Source: Stutzerimonas chloritidismutans AW-1
Lineage (GTDB): Bacteria > Pseudomonadota > Gammaproteobacteria > Pseudomonadales > Pseudomonadaceae
NCBI RefSeq assembly: GCF_000495915.1
Contig: NZ_AOFQ01000073.1
Coordinates: 1 to 57,387, forward strand
Direction of reading: 5' to 3'
Length of the DNA stretch: 57,387 nt
The translations under genes and the position numbers were made by a program. Shown here one piece after another: positions 1-7,941 of the stretch. Every line of letters begins with the position of its first letter. The stretch's first letter is position 1. The notes below the pieces were generated by a model, which saw nothing but the letters and a program-made list of their open reading frames with translations, ran no database searches and had not been told where the DNA came from.

Positions 1-24
1 GGGGGGTCCCCCCCCCCCCCCCGC
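1..24. other. Low-complexity C/G run at window edge
   Basis: The first bases are six G, a T and then fifteen C. This interrupts an otherwise normal class D beta-lactamase reading frame: family members continue past the SxV helix with an ordinary sequence, whereas here the frame degenerates into Gly and Pro codons. A contig-end sequencing or assembly artefact is the simplest explanation. Confidence 0.6.
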
Positions 25-386
25 CGCGCCAGCCACTGATAGCACCAGACGCAACTGACCTGGAAGGCGCTCTTCAGCGTCTGGTCGCGGTTCCAGTCCT
101 CGATCTCGTAACGGGTGTTGTCCCACGGGATGATCTCGTCGGCGCCGGCGATGGCGCCTTCCTCCAGCGCGATCAGCGTATTCAGCACCTTGAATGTGGA
201 GGCGGCGGTGAACGGCTGCTTCGCGCGGGCTTCGTTGTGAACGTAGCGCTGGCCGGTTTCAGCCGATTCGATCACCAGTGTTCCGCCCACGCCAACCTCG
301 TCGAACAGCCGGGCGATATCGGCATCTTCCGCATGAGCGAAGCCGGAAAAGCCGAGGAACAGAAGCGCGAGGAACAGCTGAGGCAT
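1..386 (-). CDS. Class D (OXA-type) beta-lactamase, 3' end missing
   Basis: This is a periplasmic serine beta-lactamase of the OXA class, which hydrolyses beta-lactams through an acyl-enzyme on a serine activated by a carboxylated lysine. The ATG at 386 opens a signal peptide (MPQLFLALLFLGFSGFAHA). The active-site S-T-F-K follows at about residues 63-66 and the second motif S-C-V at about residue 111, in a context (AFQVSCVW) close to the OXA-10 pattern AFQVSAV. About 120 residues are readable. The rest, including the K-T/S-G motif, lies beyond the window. The last readable codons run into a C homopolymer and should not be trusted. Class D genes occur both as chromosomal and as mobile resistance genes. 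No mobile element is visible on the right flank, so a chromosomal gene is likely. The substrate range cannot be told from this fragment. Confidence 0.88.
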   Translation of the reverse strand, partial: MPQLFLALLFLGFSGFAHAEDADIARLFDEVGVGGTLVIESAETGQRYVHNEARAKQPFTAASTFKVLNTLIALEEGAIAGADEIIPWDNTRYEIEDWNRDQTLKSAFQVSCVWCYQWLARRGGGGDP

Positions 387-481
387 TGAAGAATATCCGT
401 AGGGTGGGGATGAGGGTCCGGCTATGCGCGTGCCGTTCTAACAGGGTTTCCAGCGAAGTCCAGCCAATCGTGAATGAACGG

Positions 482-1051
482 TCATTCAGCTGCAGCCAAC
501 TGCGCCGCAAAGCGTTCGCGATCCAGTCGATACAGGCAGTGCCGGCGAAGCGGATGGCCGATTGGCACTCCTGGATGCTCGAACTCCTCCGTTTCACGCA
601 TGCCAAGACGGGCCATCACGGCGCGTGAACGTCGATTCTCGATAGTAGTGAAGGATACGATTTCGGAAAGATCGAGCGTGCCGAACCCTGTCTTTAGCGC
701 GACCCACGCCGCTTCGCTGGCCAATCCCTGGCCCCAGTAATCAGCCGCCAGGCGCCAACCTATTTCCACACACGGCGAGAACGGCAAGGTTGCCGACGGC
801 GTATGCAGACCGACGAAGCCGATGAATGCGCCGCGGGCTTTCAGCTCGACGGCCCAGAATCCCCAGCCGCGTTCTTCGATCAGCGCCTGGCAGCGGTCAG
901 CCATTGCATCGCTCTCGGCCCGGCTGAGCAGGGCGGGGAAGTGCCGCATGACCCTGGGGTCCGCATTCATCGTGGCGAACGGTGCGCGATCGGCTGGCTT
1001 CCATTGCCGCAGAAGCAGGCGCTTTGTCTGGAGGTCGCTCAGAACTGTCAT
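482..1051 (-). CDS. GNAT family N-acetyltransferase (RimJ/RimL type)
   Basis: This 189-residue cytoplasmic protein should transfer the acetyl group of acetyl-CoA to an amine of a protein or small molecule. It opens with the RimJ/RimL-type beta strand (TKRLLLRQWKPAD) and has the acceptor-side segment EIGWRLAADYWGQGLASEA. The W-G-x-G-x-A stretch there is the pyrophosphate-binding motif A of GNAT proteins. The ending (RHCLYRLDRERF) is typical of Acetyltransf_3 members. The ATG at 1051 was preferred over a GTG one codon upstream. The gene stands alone between the beta-lactamase and the serine hydrolase, 10 bases after the latter's stop, so the two may be co-transcribed. The substrate is not predictable. 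Confidence 0.85.
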   Translation of the reverse strand: MTVLSDLQTKRLLLRQWKPADRAPFATMNADPRVMRHFPALLSRAESDAMADRCQALIEERGWGFWAVELKARGAFIGFVGLHTPSATLPFSPCVEIGWRLAADYWGQGLASEAAWVALKTGFGTLDLSEIVSFTTIENRRSRAVMARLGMRETEEFEHPGVPIGHPLRRHCLYRLDRERFAAQLAAAE

Positions 1052-1061
1052 CACAGGCCGT

Positions 1062-2426
1062 TCAATCCAGGGGTGTTCGCACCTTCCGCACGCTATCGGC
1101 GGCGTTCAGCAGATGCCTGGCGACCGCTTCATAGGCGGGCAAGGAAGTAGGGTCATTTGCCGCATTGCTCGCCACTGGATGGCTGGCGAACCGTGCGATC
1201 ACCATCTCCGCCAGCGGATCGATATAAAGCGCTTGTCCGTGGACCCCGCGGGCCATGAAAGCGCCATGCTCGTTATGGCTGACCCACCACATGTTGCGGT
1301 AGCTCCAGCCGGGTAGCAGTCGATAACCGGCTTTCGCAAAGTCGTCTCGATTTGCTCCACCACGGATATCTGCCACGACTTCCGGCGGCAGAATCTGAGT
1401 GCCGTTGTATCGACCTTCGTTACGCATCATTTCGCCAAAGCGCACAAGGTCGCGCAGGCTGGCATTCAGGCCGCCACCGGCAAACGGCGTACCGATGGAG
1501 TCTACCGACATGTAGGCATCCTGTTCCGCGCCCAATCGACTCCAGATGCGCTCCGACAACAGCTGTGCGACGTTCTGGCCGCTTACTCGCGCAATTACCC
1601 AGCCGAGAGCGTCGGAATTTGCGGTGCGGTAATGAAAGGCCTCGCCATGGCGACCTTGCGGTTTGACCGTTTGCAGAAATTCGTAATAGATCCGTGGCCC
1701 CTGGTAATCAGCGGGTTTCGGCAGCGGATTGCCGGCGGCGGCGTGCGCCCATACTTCGGCCTTGGGGTCCGCATAATCTTCGCTGAAGTGAATGCCGGTG
1801 GTCATATCCATGAGCTGGCGCACGCTGGCATTCCCAAAGGCCGACACGGCCAATTCGGGAACGTAGTCGGCGACCATACGTTCGGCGTCTAGCTTGCCTT
1901 CGGACACGAGAAGTGCCGCCAGCGTACCGGTGAAGGTCTTGGTGATCGACATGGCAGCATGCTGCCCTTCCGGCTTCAGGACGCCGAAATAGCGCTCGTA
2001 CACCAGTTTCCCTCGGTGAAGGATGATGATGCCGTCGGTGTAATTGGCTTGCAGCGATTGCTGCCAGGTCATTGGCTCGCCCCCACCAAGAGGGACGAAT
2101 GTCAGCGGATCGATCTCGTTGCTTGGCTGGCGCTCGAGTAGTGAAGACTGACCTAGGCCGCGTGAGACATTGACGGTAGGCATCAGCTGTCGAAAGTTGG
2201 CGACACTCCAGCGCATCTGTGGGAAGCGAAAATAACTGCCATCCTCGAAGCGCAGGATTCGATCAGCCGGTGGCGGCGAGCCAACCATCCATCCCATTGC
2301 CGCTGGATCACTGGTTTGTGCGTCAGGAAACTCCGCAGGCTCACTGGCGTACGCTGAGCACGCCATGGCGCCAAACAAACAGCAGAGATGTACTTTCGCT
2401 AACTCTCTGGACCTGCGTAGTTTCAT
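1062..2426 (-). CDS. Serine hydrolase of the class C beta-lactamase / NylB-like fold
   Basis: This 454-residue exported hydrolase belongs to the beta-lactamase-related family (PF00144). An N-terminal signal peptide ends near CSAYA (about residue 27). The nucleophile motif S-I-T-K is at about 160-163. A Tyr within FHYRTANSDALGW (about 266) fits the catalytic tyrosine region of 6-aminohexanoate-dimer-hydrolase-like enzymes. The region LNASLRDLVRFGEMMRNEGR is the usual helical segment that follows the active site. Such enzymes cleave amides, esters or peptides, and many are mis-labelled as beta-lactamases. The true substrate is unknown. It sits next to a genuine class D beta-lactamase gene, but nothing shows that the two act together. 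Confidence 0.85.
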   Translation of the reverse strand: MKLRRSRELAKVHLCCLFGAMACSAYASEPAEFPDAQTSDPAAMGWMVGSPPPADRILRFEDGSYFRFPQMRWSVANFRQLMPTVNVSRGLGQSSLLERQPSNEIDPLTFVPLGGGEPMTWQQSLQANYTDGIIILHRGKLVYERYFGVLKPEGQHAAMSITKTFTGTLAALLVSEGKLDAERMVADYVPELAVSAFGNASVRQLMDMTTGIHFSEDYADPKAEVWAHAAAGNPLPKPADYQGPRIYYEFLQTVKPQGRHGEAFHYRTANSDALGWVIARVSGQNVAQLLSERIWSRLGAEQDAYMSVDSIGTPFAGGGLNASLRDLVRFGEMMRNEGRYNGTQILPPEVVADIRGGANRDDFAKAGYRLLPGWSYRNMWWVSHNEHGAFMARGVHGQALYIDPLAEMVIARFASHPVASNAANDPTSLPAYEAVARHLLNAADSVRKVRTPLD

Positions 2427-2589
2427 GGTTTGTCCTTGCTAATGGATCGGCGTGTCGCGGCATGCCTGCCTGGAAGTCTCTCAATCTCTGCCGGCATTCT
2501 GGGCGTCTGCGATCCGTGCGGCATGGCCTTATAGCGAATTGCGCGCAGAGCGGTGATGAACAGCGTAGTCCTCTCAGTCTAGGGACTGG

Positions 2590-2619
2590 TTGCATTCGTC
2601 GGGTTGCTGTTCTTATAGT
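2590..2619 (+). promoter_or_regulatory. Candidate sigma-70 promoter for the Gld-type ABC operon
   Basis: TTGCAT at 2590-2595 and TATAGT at 2614-2619 are separated by 18 bases and lie about 80 bases before the ATPase start at 2697. The match is moderate. No other gene uses this 270-base gap in the plus direction. Confidence 0.4.
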
Positions 2620-2696
2620 GCCGCCGGCATTTTTGCAGGACCTGGCTCGGGTCGCGCGGCGGCACGCCAGGGCCTTTGGTGCACTGGTGAGAGTCC

Positions 2697-3620
2697 ATGA
2701 TCGAAATAAGCAACCTGACCAAGCGTTTTGCCCAGCACACCGCGGTCGACGACCTGTCATTCCAGGTCCAGCGCGGCGAGGTGCTGGGATTTCTCGGCCC
2801 GAATGGTGCCGGCAAGTCCACCACTATGAAGATGCTGACCGGCTTTCTCGCGCCGACGTCGGGCACGGCGAGTATCCTCGGCCACGACATTCGCACCCAG
2901 ACGCTGCAGGCCCAGCGGCAGATCGGTTATCTGCCCGAAGGCGCGCCCTGCTACGGCGACATGACGGTGCGCGGTTTTCTCGAGTTCATCGCTGAAGTCC
3001 GCGGCTTCCGTGGGACGGACAAGCGCCAGCGGGTCGAAGCCGCGGTCGCCCAGGTGGAGCTGGAGAACGTGCTGGGGCAGACCATCGAGACGCTGTCCAA
3101 GGGCTTCAAGCGTCGCGTCGGCCTGGCCCAGGCGATCCTGCACGATCCGCAGGTGCTGATCCTCGACGAGCCCACCGATGGCCTCGATCCGAACCAGAAA
3201 CACCAGGTACGTCAGCTGATCCAGGGGCTGGCGCAGGACAAGATTGTCATCATCTCTACGCATATCCTCGAAGAGGTCAGTGCGGTCTGCACCCGCGCGG
3301 TGGTCATCGCCCAGGGCCGACTGGTGGCCGACAGCACGCCGCTGGAGCTGGAGAGCCGGTCGAAATATCACCAGGCCGTCACGCTGGTCAGCGACGGTCC
3401 GCTGGACGACGTTGCCCTGGCCGCGTTGCCCGGCGTGGCCGGTGTCGAATTCAACGAGCCCGAGCATAGCCTGACGTTGCTGGCGCAGCCGGGGCAGGTG
3501 ATTTTCCCCCAGGTCAGTGCTCTGATCGCCCAGCATGGCTGGGTGGTGAAGGAGCTGGACGTGGAACGCGGCCGGTTGGATGAGGTGTTCCGTAACCTGA
3601 CTCGCGGGGAGTCGCTATGA
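2697..3620 (+). CDS. ABC transporter ATP-binding protein (GldA-like)
   Basis: This 307-residue cytoplasmic ATPase is the energising subunit of an ABC-2-type exporter. The Walker A motif GPNGAGKST is at residues 34-42. The signature is the variant LSKGFKRRVGLAQA, and Walker B is VLILDEPTDGLDP, followed by the switch histidine in IISTHILEE. The C-terminal part after residue 220 is the accessory domain common to GldA/YadG-type ATPases. The stop overlaps the start of the permease gene by four bases (ATGA type), and a GldG-like gene follows, so the three form an operon. In Bacteroidetes the Gld proteins serve gliding. In pseudomonads the exported substrate is unknown, and no gliding function should be inferred. 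Confidence 0.9.
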   Translation: MIEISNLTKRFAQHTAVDDLSFQVQRGEVLGFLGPNGAGKSTTMKMLTGFLAPTSGTASILGHDIRTQTLQAQRQIGYLPEGAPCYGDMTVRGFLEFIAEVRGFRGTDKRQRVEAAVAQVELENVLGQTIETLSKGFKRRVGLAQAILHDPQVLILDEPTDGLDPNQKHQVRQLIQGLAQDKIVIISTHILEEVSAVCTRAVVIAQGRLVADSTPLELESRSKYHQAVTLVSDGPLDDVALAALPGVAGVEFNEPEHSLTLLAQPGQVIFPQVSALIAQHGWVVKELDVERGRLDEVFRNLTRGESL

Positions 3621-4348
3621 CCCAGTTGCCGGTTATCTTCAAGCGCGAGCTGGGCAGCTATTTCGCCACGCCGCTGGCCTACGTGTTCATCGTGATCTTC
3701 CTGGTCCTCTCCGGGGTGTTCACGTTCTACCTGGGCGGTTTCTACGAGCGCGGCCAGGCCGACCTCACGCCGTTCTTCAGCTTCCATACCTGGCTGTACC
3801 TGTTCCTGGTGCCGGCGATCGCCATGCGCCTGTGGGCGGAGGAGCGCAAGTCCGGCTCGATCGAGCTCTTGATGACGCTGCCGATTACGCGTTTCGAGGC
3901 GGTTACCGGCAAGTTCCTCGCCGCCTGGGTATTCGCCGGCATCGCGTTGCTGCTGACCTTCCCGATGGTCATCACCGTCAATTACCTGGGCGAGCCCGAC
4001 AACGGTGTGATCGTCGCCGGTTATCTCGGCAGCTGGCTGCTGGCGGGCGCGTTTCTGGCGATCGGCTCGTGCATGTCGGCGCTGGCGAAGAACCAGGTGA
4101 TCGCCTTCATTCTCGCGGTGGCGGTGTGTTTCCTGTTCATCGTCAGCGGCCTGCCGATGGTGCTGGATGCCTTCGCCTGGGCGCCGCAGTGGCTGATCGA
4201 TGCGGTGGCTTCGCTGAGCTTCCTGATCCGTTTCGATTCCATCAGCAAGGGTGTGATCGACCTGCGTGACCTGCTGTATTTCGTCACGCTGATCGTCGCC
4301 TGGCTGGCTGCCACTGCCGTGGTCGTCGATCTGAAGAAAGCCGCCTGA
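3617..4348 (+). CDS. ABC-2 type transporter permease (GldF-like)
   Basis: This 243-residue inner-membrane protein has six hydrophobic segments: about 17-37, 57-75, 95-120, 133-155, 165-185 and 213-238. It opens with the cytoplasmic helix IFKRELGSYFATPLAY, typical of ABC-2 permeases of the GldF group. The motif MRLWAEERKSGSIELLMTLP is the characteristic cytoplasmic coupling region. The start overlaps the ATPase stop (ATGA), which gives translational coupling, and the stop lies ten bases before the GldG-like gene. With those neighbours it should form the membrane channel of one transporter. Confidence 0.9.
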   Translation: MTQLPVIFKRELGSYFATPLAYVFIVIFLVLSGVFTFYLGGFYERGQADLTPFFSFHTWLYLFLVPAIAMRLWAEERKSGSIELLMTLPITRFEAVTGKFLAAWVFAGIALLLTFPMVITVNYLGEPDNGVIVAGYLGSWLLAGAFLAIGSCMSALAKNQVIAFILAVAVCFLFIVSGLPMVLDAFAWAPQWLIDAVASLSFLIRFDSISKGVIDLRDLLYFVTLIVAWLAATAVVVDLKKAA

Positions 4349-4358
4349 GGGAGCAGAC

Positions 4359-6194
4359 ATGAAACGAGTCATCTATTCCGGTGCCGGGCTGCTGCTGATC
4401 GCACTGGCATTTCTGCTGTTCAACGGCTTGTCCGGCATGCTGTTCACCAATGCGCGGCTCGACCTGACCGAGCAGAAGCTCTACACCATTTCCGAGGGCA
4501 CCGAGCGCATTCTTGACGGCCTGCAGGAACCGATCGAACTGCACTTCTTCTACTCGGACGAGACCTCCAAGGAGCTGGTGGCGCTGCGCAACTACGCGCG
4601 TCGCGTCGAGGAGATGCTCAAGGCCTACGAGCGGGCCTCCGCTGGCAAGCTCAAGCTGCATGTGATCGACCCGCAGCCGTTCTCCGAAGAGGAGGACCAC
4701 GCCGCCGAGTTCGGCCTGCAGGCGGTGCCGCTCAACCAGGGCGGTGACAAGATCTACTTCGGCCTCGCCGGCACCAATGCCGAGGGCAGCACGCAGATCA
4801 TTCCGTTCTTCCCGCTGGATCAGGAAGAGTTTCTCGAGTACGAGATCAGCCGCCTGGTGCAGGGCCTGGCTAGCGGCGAGCTGCCGGTGGTCGGCGTGCT
4901 GTCAGGGTTGCAGCTGACCGGCGGTTTCGACATGCGGACTCAGCAGGCGACGCCGCCGTGGATGGTACTGGAGGAAGTCCGCCAGCTGTTCCATATCGAA
5001 AGCCTGCGCCGCGATGTGGACATGATCCCGACCAACGTCTCGGTGTTGCTGCTGATTCACCCGAAGGATCTGCCGGAGCAGACGCTGTACGCCATCGACC
5101 AGTTCGTCCTGCGTGGCGGCAAGCTGCTGGTATTCGTCGATCCGCACAGCGAGGCCGATCCGGGCATGGGCATCGGTCCGGGAGAATTCGGCGAGGAGCG
5201 TGCCTCCGACCTCGAGCCACTGTTCAAGGCCTGGGGCGTGCGCATGGTGCCGCAACAGGCGCTGGTCGATGCAGCCTACGCGATGTCGGTTGGCGTCGGT
5301 GCGGAGCGCCGTCCGGTGCGCCACGCAGGCTGGTTGAGCCTGCCGCGCAACGCGCTGGATCAGGATGACGTGACCACCGCCGCGCTGGAAAACATCACCA
5401 TCGCCAGTGCCGGCATTCTGGAGCCGCTGGAGGACGCGACGACGCGCTTCACGCCGCTGTTCGGCAGTTCCGACTACGCCATGCCGGTGGAGGCCGAGCG
5501 CTTCGCCACGCTGGACAACCCGGAAACCCTGCTGCTTGGCCTCGAGCCGACCGGCGAGCGCTACACCCTGGCGGCGCGCATCCAGGGGCCGGCGAAAACT
5601 GCCTTTCCGGACGGCATCGAAGGCCGTGAAGAGGGCATCAAGGAAAGCCAGAACATCAACGTGATCGCCGTCGCCGATACCGATCTGCTGAGTGATCGCA
5701 TGTGGGTGCAGGTGCAGGACTTCTTCGGCCAGCGCGTTCCGCAGCCGTGGGCGGACAACTGCGCGTTCGTGATCAATGCGCTGGACAACCTTTCCGGCAC
5801 CGATGCGCTGATCAGCGTGCGTTCGCGTGGTCGCTTCACCCGTCCGTTCGTGATGGTAGAAACCTTGCAGCGCGAGGCCGAGGATCGTTTCCGCGAGAAG
5901 GAAGAAGTGCTGCAGCAGCGCCTGGCTGATACCGAGCAGCAACTGGCCGAGCTGCAGAGTCCGGACCCGGAGCAGGCGCTGGAGCTGACGGCTGAGCAGG
6001 AGCAGGCGTTGCGTCAGTTCCAGCAGGAGAAGGTGCGTATCCGCAAGGAGTTGCGTGAGGTGCGCTACCAGCTCAATGCCGATATCGAAGCGCTGGGGCG
6101 TACGCTGAAGTTCGCCAACATCGCTCTGGTGCCCTTGCTGCTGACCCTGGGCGTGCTCGCCCTGTGGCTATGGCGACGCCGCCGGAGCGCCTGA
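4359..6194 (+). CDS. GldG-like ABC transporter auxiliary protein
   Basis: This 611-residue membrane-anchored periplasmic protein is the third subunit of the Gld-type transporter. An N-terminal transmembrane helix (about 8-30) is followed by the GldG opening LDLTEQKLYTISEGTERIL. Next comes the large ABC_transp_aux domain (about 40-480), with VVGVLSGLQLTGG and LRGGKLLVFVDPHSE as recognisable strands. A Glu-rich coiled coil (about 505-575) leads to a C-terminal transmembrane helix ending in an Arg cluster (WLWRRRRSA). The start lies ten bases after the permease stop, with GGGAGC as the ribosome-binding site. In many gammaproteobacteria a DUF4340 gene follows as a fourth member. Here the next gene is a cold-shock gene, so that subunit is absent from this locus. 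Confidence 0.88.
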   Translation: MKRVIYSGAGLLLIALAFLLFNGLSGMLFTNARLDLTEQKLYTISEGTERILDGLQEPIELHFFYSDETSKELVALRNYARRVEEMLKAYERASAGKLKLHVIDPQPFSEEEDHAAEFGLQAVPLNQGGDKIYFGLAGTNAEGSTQIIPFFPLDQEEFLEYEISRLVQGLASGELPVVGVLSGLQLTGGFDMRTQQATPPWMVLEEVRQLFHIESLRRDVDMIPTNVSVLLLIHPKDLPEQTLYAIDQFVLRGGKLLVFVDPHSEADPGMGIGPGEFGEERASDLEPLFKAWGVRMVPQQALVDAAYAMSVGVGAERRPVRHAGWLSLPRNALDQDDVTTAALENITIASAGILEPLEDATTRFTPLFGSSDYAMPVEAERFATLDNPETLLLGLEPTGERYTLAARIQGPAKTAFPDGIEGREEGIKESQNINVIAVADTDLLSDRMWVQVQDFFGQRVPQPWADNCAFVINALDNLSGTDALISVRSRGRFTRPFVMVETLQREAEDRFREKEEVLQQRLADTEQQLAELQSPDPEQALELTAEQEQALRQFQQEKVRIRKELREVRYQLNADIEALGRTLKFANIALVPLLLTLGVLALWLWRRRRSA

Positions 6195-6260
6195 ACAGAG
6201 CACCCGTTCCGGCATTGGCCGGGGCGGGCGAGGTGTCAAATCCGCAGCGGAAAAAAGAGG

Positions 6261-6288
6261 CTGACAGCGAAAATCGTTGTTTTATACT
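6261..6288 (+). promoter_or_regulatory. Sigma-70-type promoter of the cold-shock gene
   Basis: CTGACA (6261-6266) and TATACT (6283-6288) are separated by 16 bases. Transcription would begin near 6295 and leave a leader of about 100 nucleotides before the ATG at 6398. Long leaders are usual for cold-shock mRNAs. Confidence 0.55.
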
Positions 6289-6397
6289 CCGGCAACGGTC
6301 GCGTTCGAGTCGCATTTGCGCCGGAGCCGAATGCACGGAGGCCTGACCGTCGACCCCTCTTCCGAGGAATAACAAAAAGCGAGTTGGAGAAGTGGTA

Positions 6398-6607
6398 ATG
6401 GCTGAGCGTGAGACCGGAACCGTCAAGTGGTTCAACGATGCAAAAGGCTATGGATTCATTCAGCGGGGTAATGGCGCCGACGTGTTCGTGCATTACCGCG
6501 CGATCCGTGGCGACGGCCACCGCTCGCTGGCCGAAGGGCAGCAGGTGGAGTTTTCGGTAACCCAGGGCCAGAAGGGCCTGCAGGCCGAAGACGTCGCCGG
6601 CGTGTAA
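6398..6607 (+). CDS. Cold-shock domain protein (CspA family)
   Basis: This 69-residue nucleic-acid-binding protein is a single cold-shock domain (OB fold) that binds single-stranded RNA or DNA and can melt mRNA structure. Both RNA-binding motifs are present: RNP1 as KGYGFIQ and RNP2 as DVFVHY. TGTVKWFNDAKGYGFI is the diagnostic opening. The ATG at 6398 was chosen over a GTG at 6392 because GGAG at 6386-6389 is eight bases from the ATG. The gene is monocistronic, with its own promoter, a leader of about 100 bases and a strong terminator. RNP2 has HY rather than the common HF, and the loop after it reads RAIRGDGHRSLAEGQ, as in pseudomonad CspD/CapB-like proteins. Cold induction is not shown by the sequence. 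Confidence 0.95.
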   Translation: MAERETGTVKWFNDAKGYGFIQRGNGADVFVHYRAIRGDGHRSLAEGQQVEFSVTQGQKGLQAEDVAGV

Positions 6608-6623
6608 CTTCGGTTGCGCAATG

Positions 6624-6656
6624 ACAAAGCCCGTCCAAGTGACGGGCTTTGTTTTG
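6624..6656 (+). terminator. Rho-independent terminator after the cold-shock gene
   Basis: A perfect 12-base-pair stem (6624-6635 with 6641-6652) encloses the loop CAAGT and is followed by a T-rich tract. It lies 17 bases after the stop codon. Confidence 0.9.
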
Positions 6657-6706
6657 CTATCCGGTGGTTTCGGTCCACCATGGATGAGCGATACGGCCGA
6701 TGCCGA

Positions 6707-7078
6707 TCAGCCCGTCCGCCAGACGATTTCCTCTTCACCGTCATCGCTGATGCGGATCCAGCGGTCGGCCTCTTCAACGGCTTCCTCTTCCTGCCAGCCG
6801 CCTGGCGCGCAGCGGATTTCCACACCTAAAGCCTGATACGCCGCGCGGGCGCAGGCGAGGTCATCGTCCCAGGGGGTGGCATCGCTTTCCAGCAGCAGAC
6901 AATGCCATTTGCCCACCGCCTTCGGCAGCCAGGTCACCGGAATGCCGGCGGCGCTGCACTTGAAGGTCTGGCCTTTCTGTTGCCAGGCGGAACATGAGCC
7001 AATGGCTTGGGCCAGCCACTTGCCGACGGCCTCCTGACTGGCATCCCTGAGGTAGATCTCGATATCGGGTTGACGCAT
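6707..7078 (-). CDS. Conserved hypothetical protein, 123 residues
   Basis: I do not recognise a named family. The protein is soluble, about 123 residues from the ATG at 7078, and begins MRQPDIEIYLRDASQEAVGKWL. It contains several Trp and Cys residues, a segment like a small beta-rich fold (WLPKAVGKWHCLLLESD) and an acidic end (EEEAVEEADRWIRISDDGEEEI). A longer start at 7123 is possible but adds a His- and Ser-rich stretch unlike the rest. The gene lies between the cold-shock terminator and rlmA on the minus strand, and may be read through from rlmA, whose stop is 56 bases upstream. Confidence 0.65.
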   Translation of the reverse strand: MRQPDIEIYLRDASQEAVGKWLAQAIGSCSAWQQKGQTFKCSAAGIPVTWLPKAVGKWHCLLLESDATPWDDDLACARAAYQALGVEIRCAPGGWQEEEAVEEADRWIRISDDGEEEIVWRTG

Positions 7079-7134
7079 GGGCGACTGCCTTATGTGGTGG
7101 TGCGAGGTTTTGGTCGTAGGCAAATATACGAACG

Positions 7135-7941
7135 CTAGGGCGTGCGTTCGATCCAGTCGTAGCGTATCGCAACCCGCACGCTGAGGTGACTGTCGATCAC
7201 GGCGGCGCGGCGCTCGGCGCTGGCGCGCCAGCCGTGCGGGGTCATCGCCAGCAGGTCGGCACGGGCCTGGGCGTTGTCCAGCTGCAGCTCGTAGCTGAGG
7301 GTTTCGCTGTGGGCCAGGCGCATGCCTTCGGGAATCAGCGACAGGTGCTTCTCGTCATCGTAGTCGCGTACCTCGTCGTAGAGCCGGGCGCGTAGCTCCC
7401 AAAGGTGCTCGCGGGTCGGTCCCATGCGCAGCAGTCCGCCGCCGGGTGCGAGCAGGCGTCGCGCCTCCTGCCAGTCCAGCGGGCTGAACACGCTGGCGAG
7501 CAGGTCGCAGCTGGCATCGGCCAGCGGCACGCGGGCCATGCTCGCCACCAGCCATTCCAGTTGCGGCGCGCGTTTGCAGGCGCGCTTGACCGCTTCGCGG
7601 GAGATGTCCAGTGCATAGCCTTCGGCGTCCGGTAGTGCCTCGGCCAGCTGGGCGGTGTAGTAGCCCTCGCCACAGCCGATGTCCAGCCAGCGCTGCGGCG
7701 CGCGTTCGGCGGCCAGCTCGGCGAGGCGTCGGGCCAGCGGCGCATAGTGGCCGCCGTCGAGAAAGCGTCGCCGTGCTTCGACCATGGCCTGGTTGTCGCC
7801 CGGATCGCGGCTGTTCTTGTGCTGCACTGGAAGCAGGTTCAGGTAACCCTGACGCGCGCGGTCGAAACGGTGGTTGGCCGCGCAGACCACGCCGTTGTCG
7901 AGCGCGCTCAGCGGCGCCTGGCAGATCGGGCAGATCAGCAT
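7135..7941 (-). CDS. rlmA: 23S rRNA (guanine-N1)-methyltransferase RlmA
   Basis: This 268-residue SAM-dependent enzyme methylates N1 of a guanine in helix 35 of 23S rRNA (G745 in Escherichia coli). The N-terminal zinc site is visible as C4-x2-C7 and C20-x3-H24. It is followed by the diagnostic DRARQGYLNLLP, where the enzyme meets its rRNA substrate. The SAM-binding motif I is WLDIGCGEGYYTAQLAE, and later motifs include DLLASVFSPLDW and LLAPGGGLLRMGP. The length matches the E. coli protein (269). Its start overlaps the end of dapE by seven bases, so the two genes are probably co-transcribed and coupled. Confidence 0.93.
   Translation of the reverse strand: MLICPICQAPLSALDNGVVCAANHRFDRARQGYLNLLPVQHKNSRDPGDNQAMVEARRRFLDGGHYAPLARRLAELAAERAPQRWLDIGCGEGYYTAQLAEALPDAEGYALDISREAVKRACKRAPQLEWLVASMARVPLADASCDLLASVFSPLDWQEARRLLAPGGGLLRMGPTREHLWELRARLYDEVRDYDDEKHLSLIPEGMRLAHSETLSYELQLDNAQARADLLAMTPHGWRASAERRAAVIDSHLSVRVAIRYDWIERTP

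Noticed and set aside
278..740. Plus-strand open frames over the acetyltransferase and beta-lactamase
   Set aside because: They are antisense shadows of two genes with clear family motifs and have Arg-rich, non-conserved translations.
1062..2426. Calling the serine hydrolase a beta-lactamase
   Set aside because: It has S-x-x-K and a Tyr motif of the wider PF00144 family, but the sequence around them is closer to 6-aminohexanoate-dimer-hydrolase-like enzymes.
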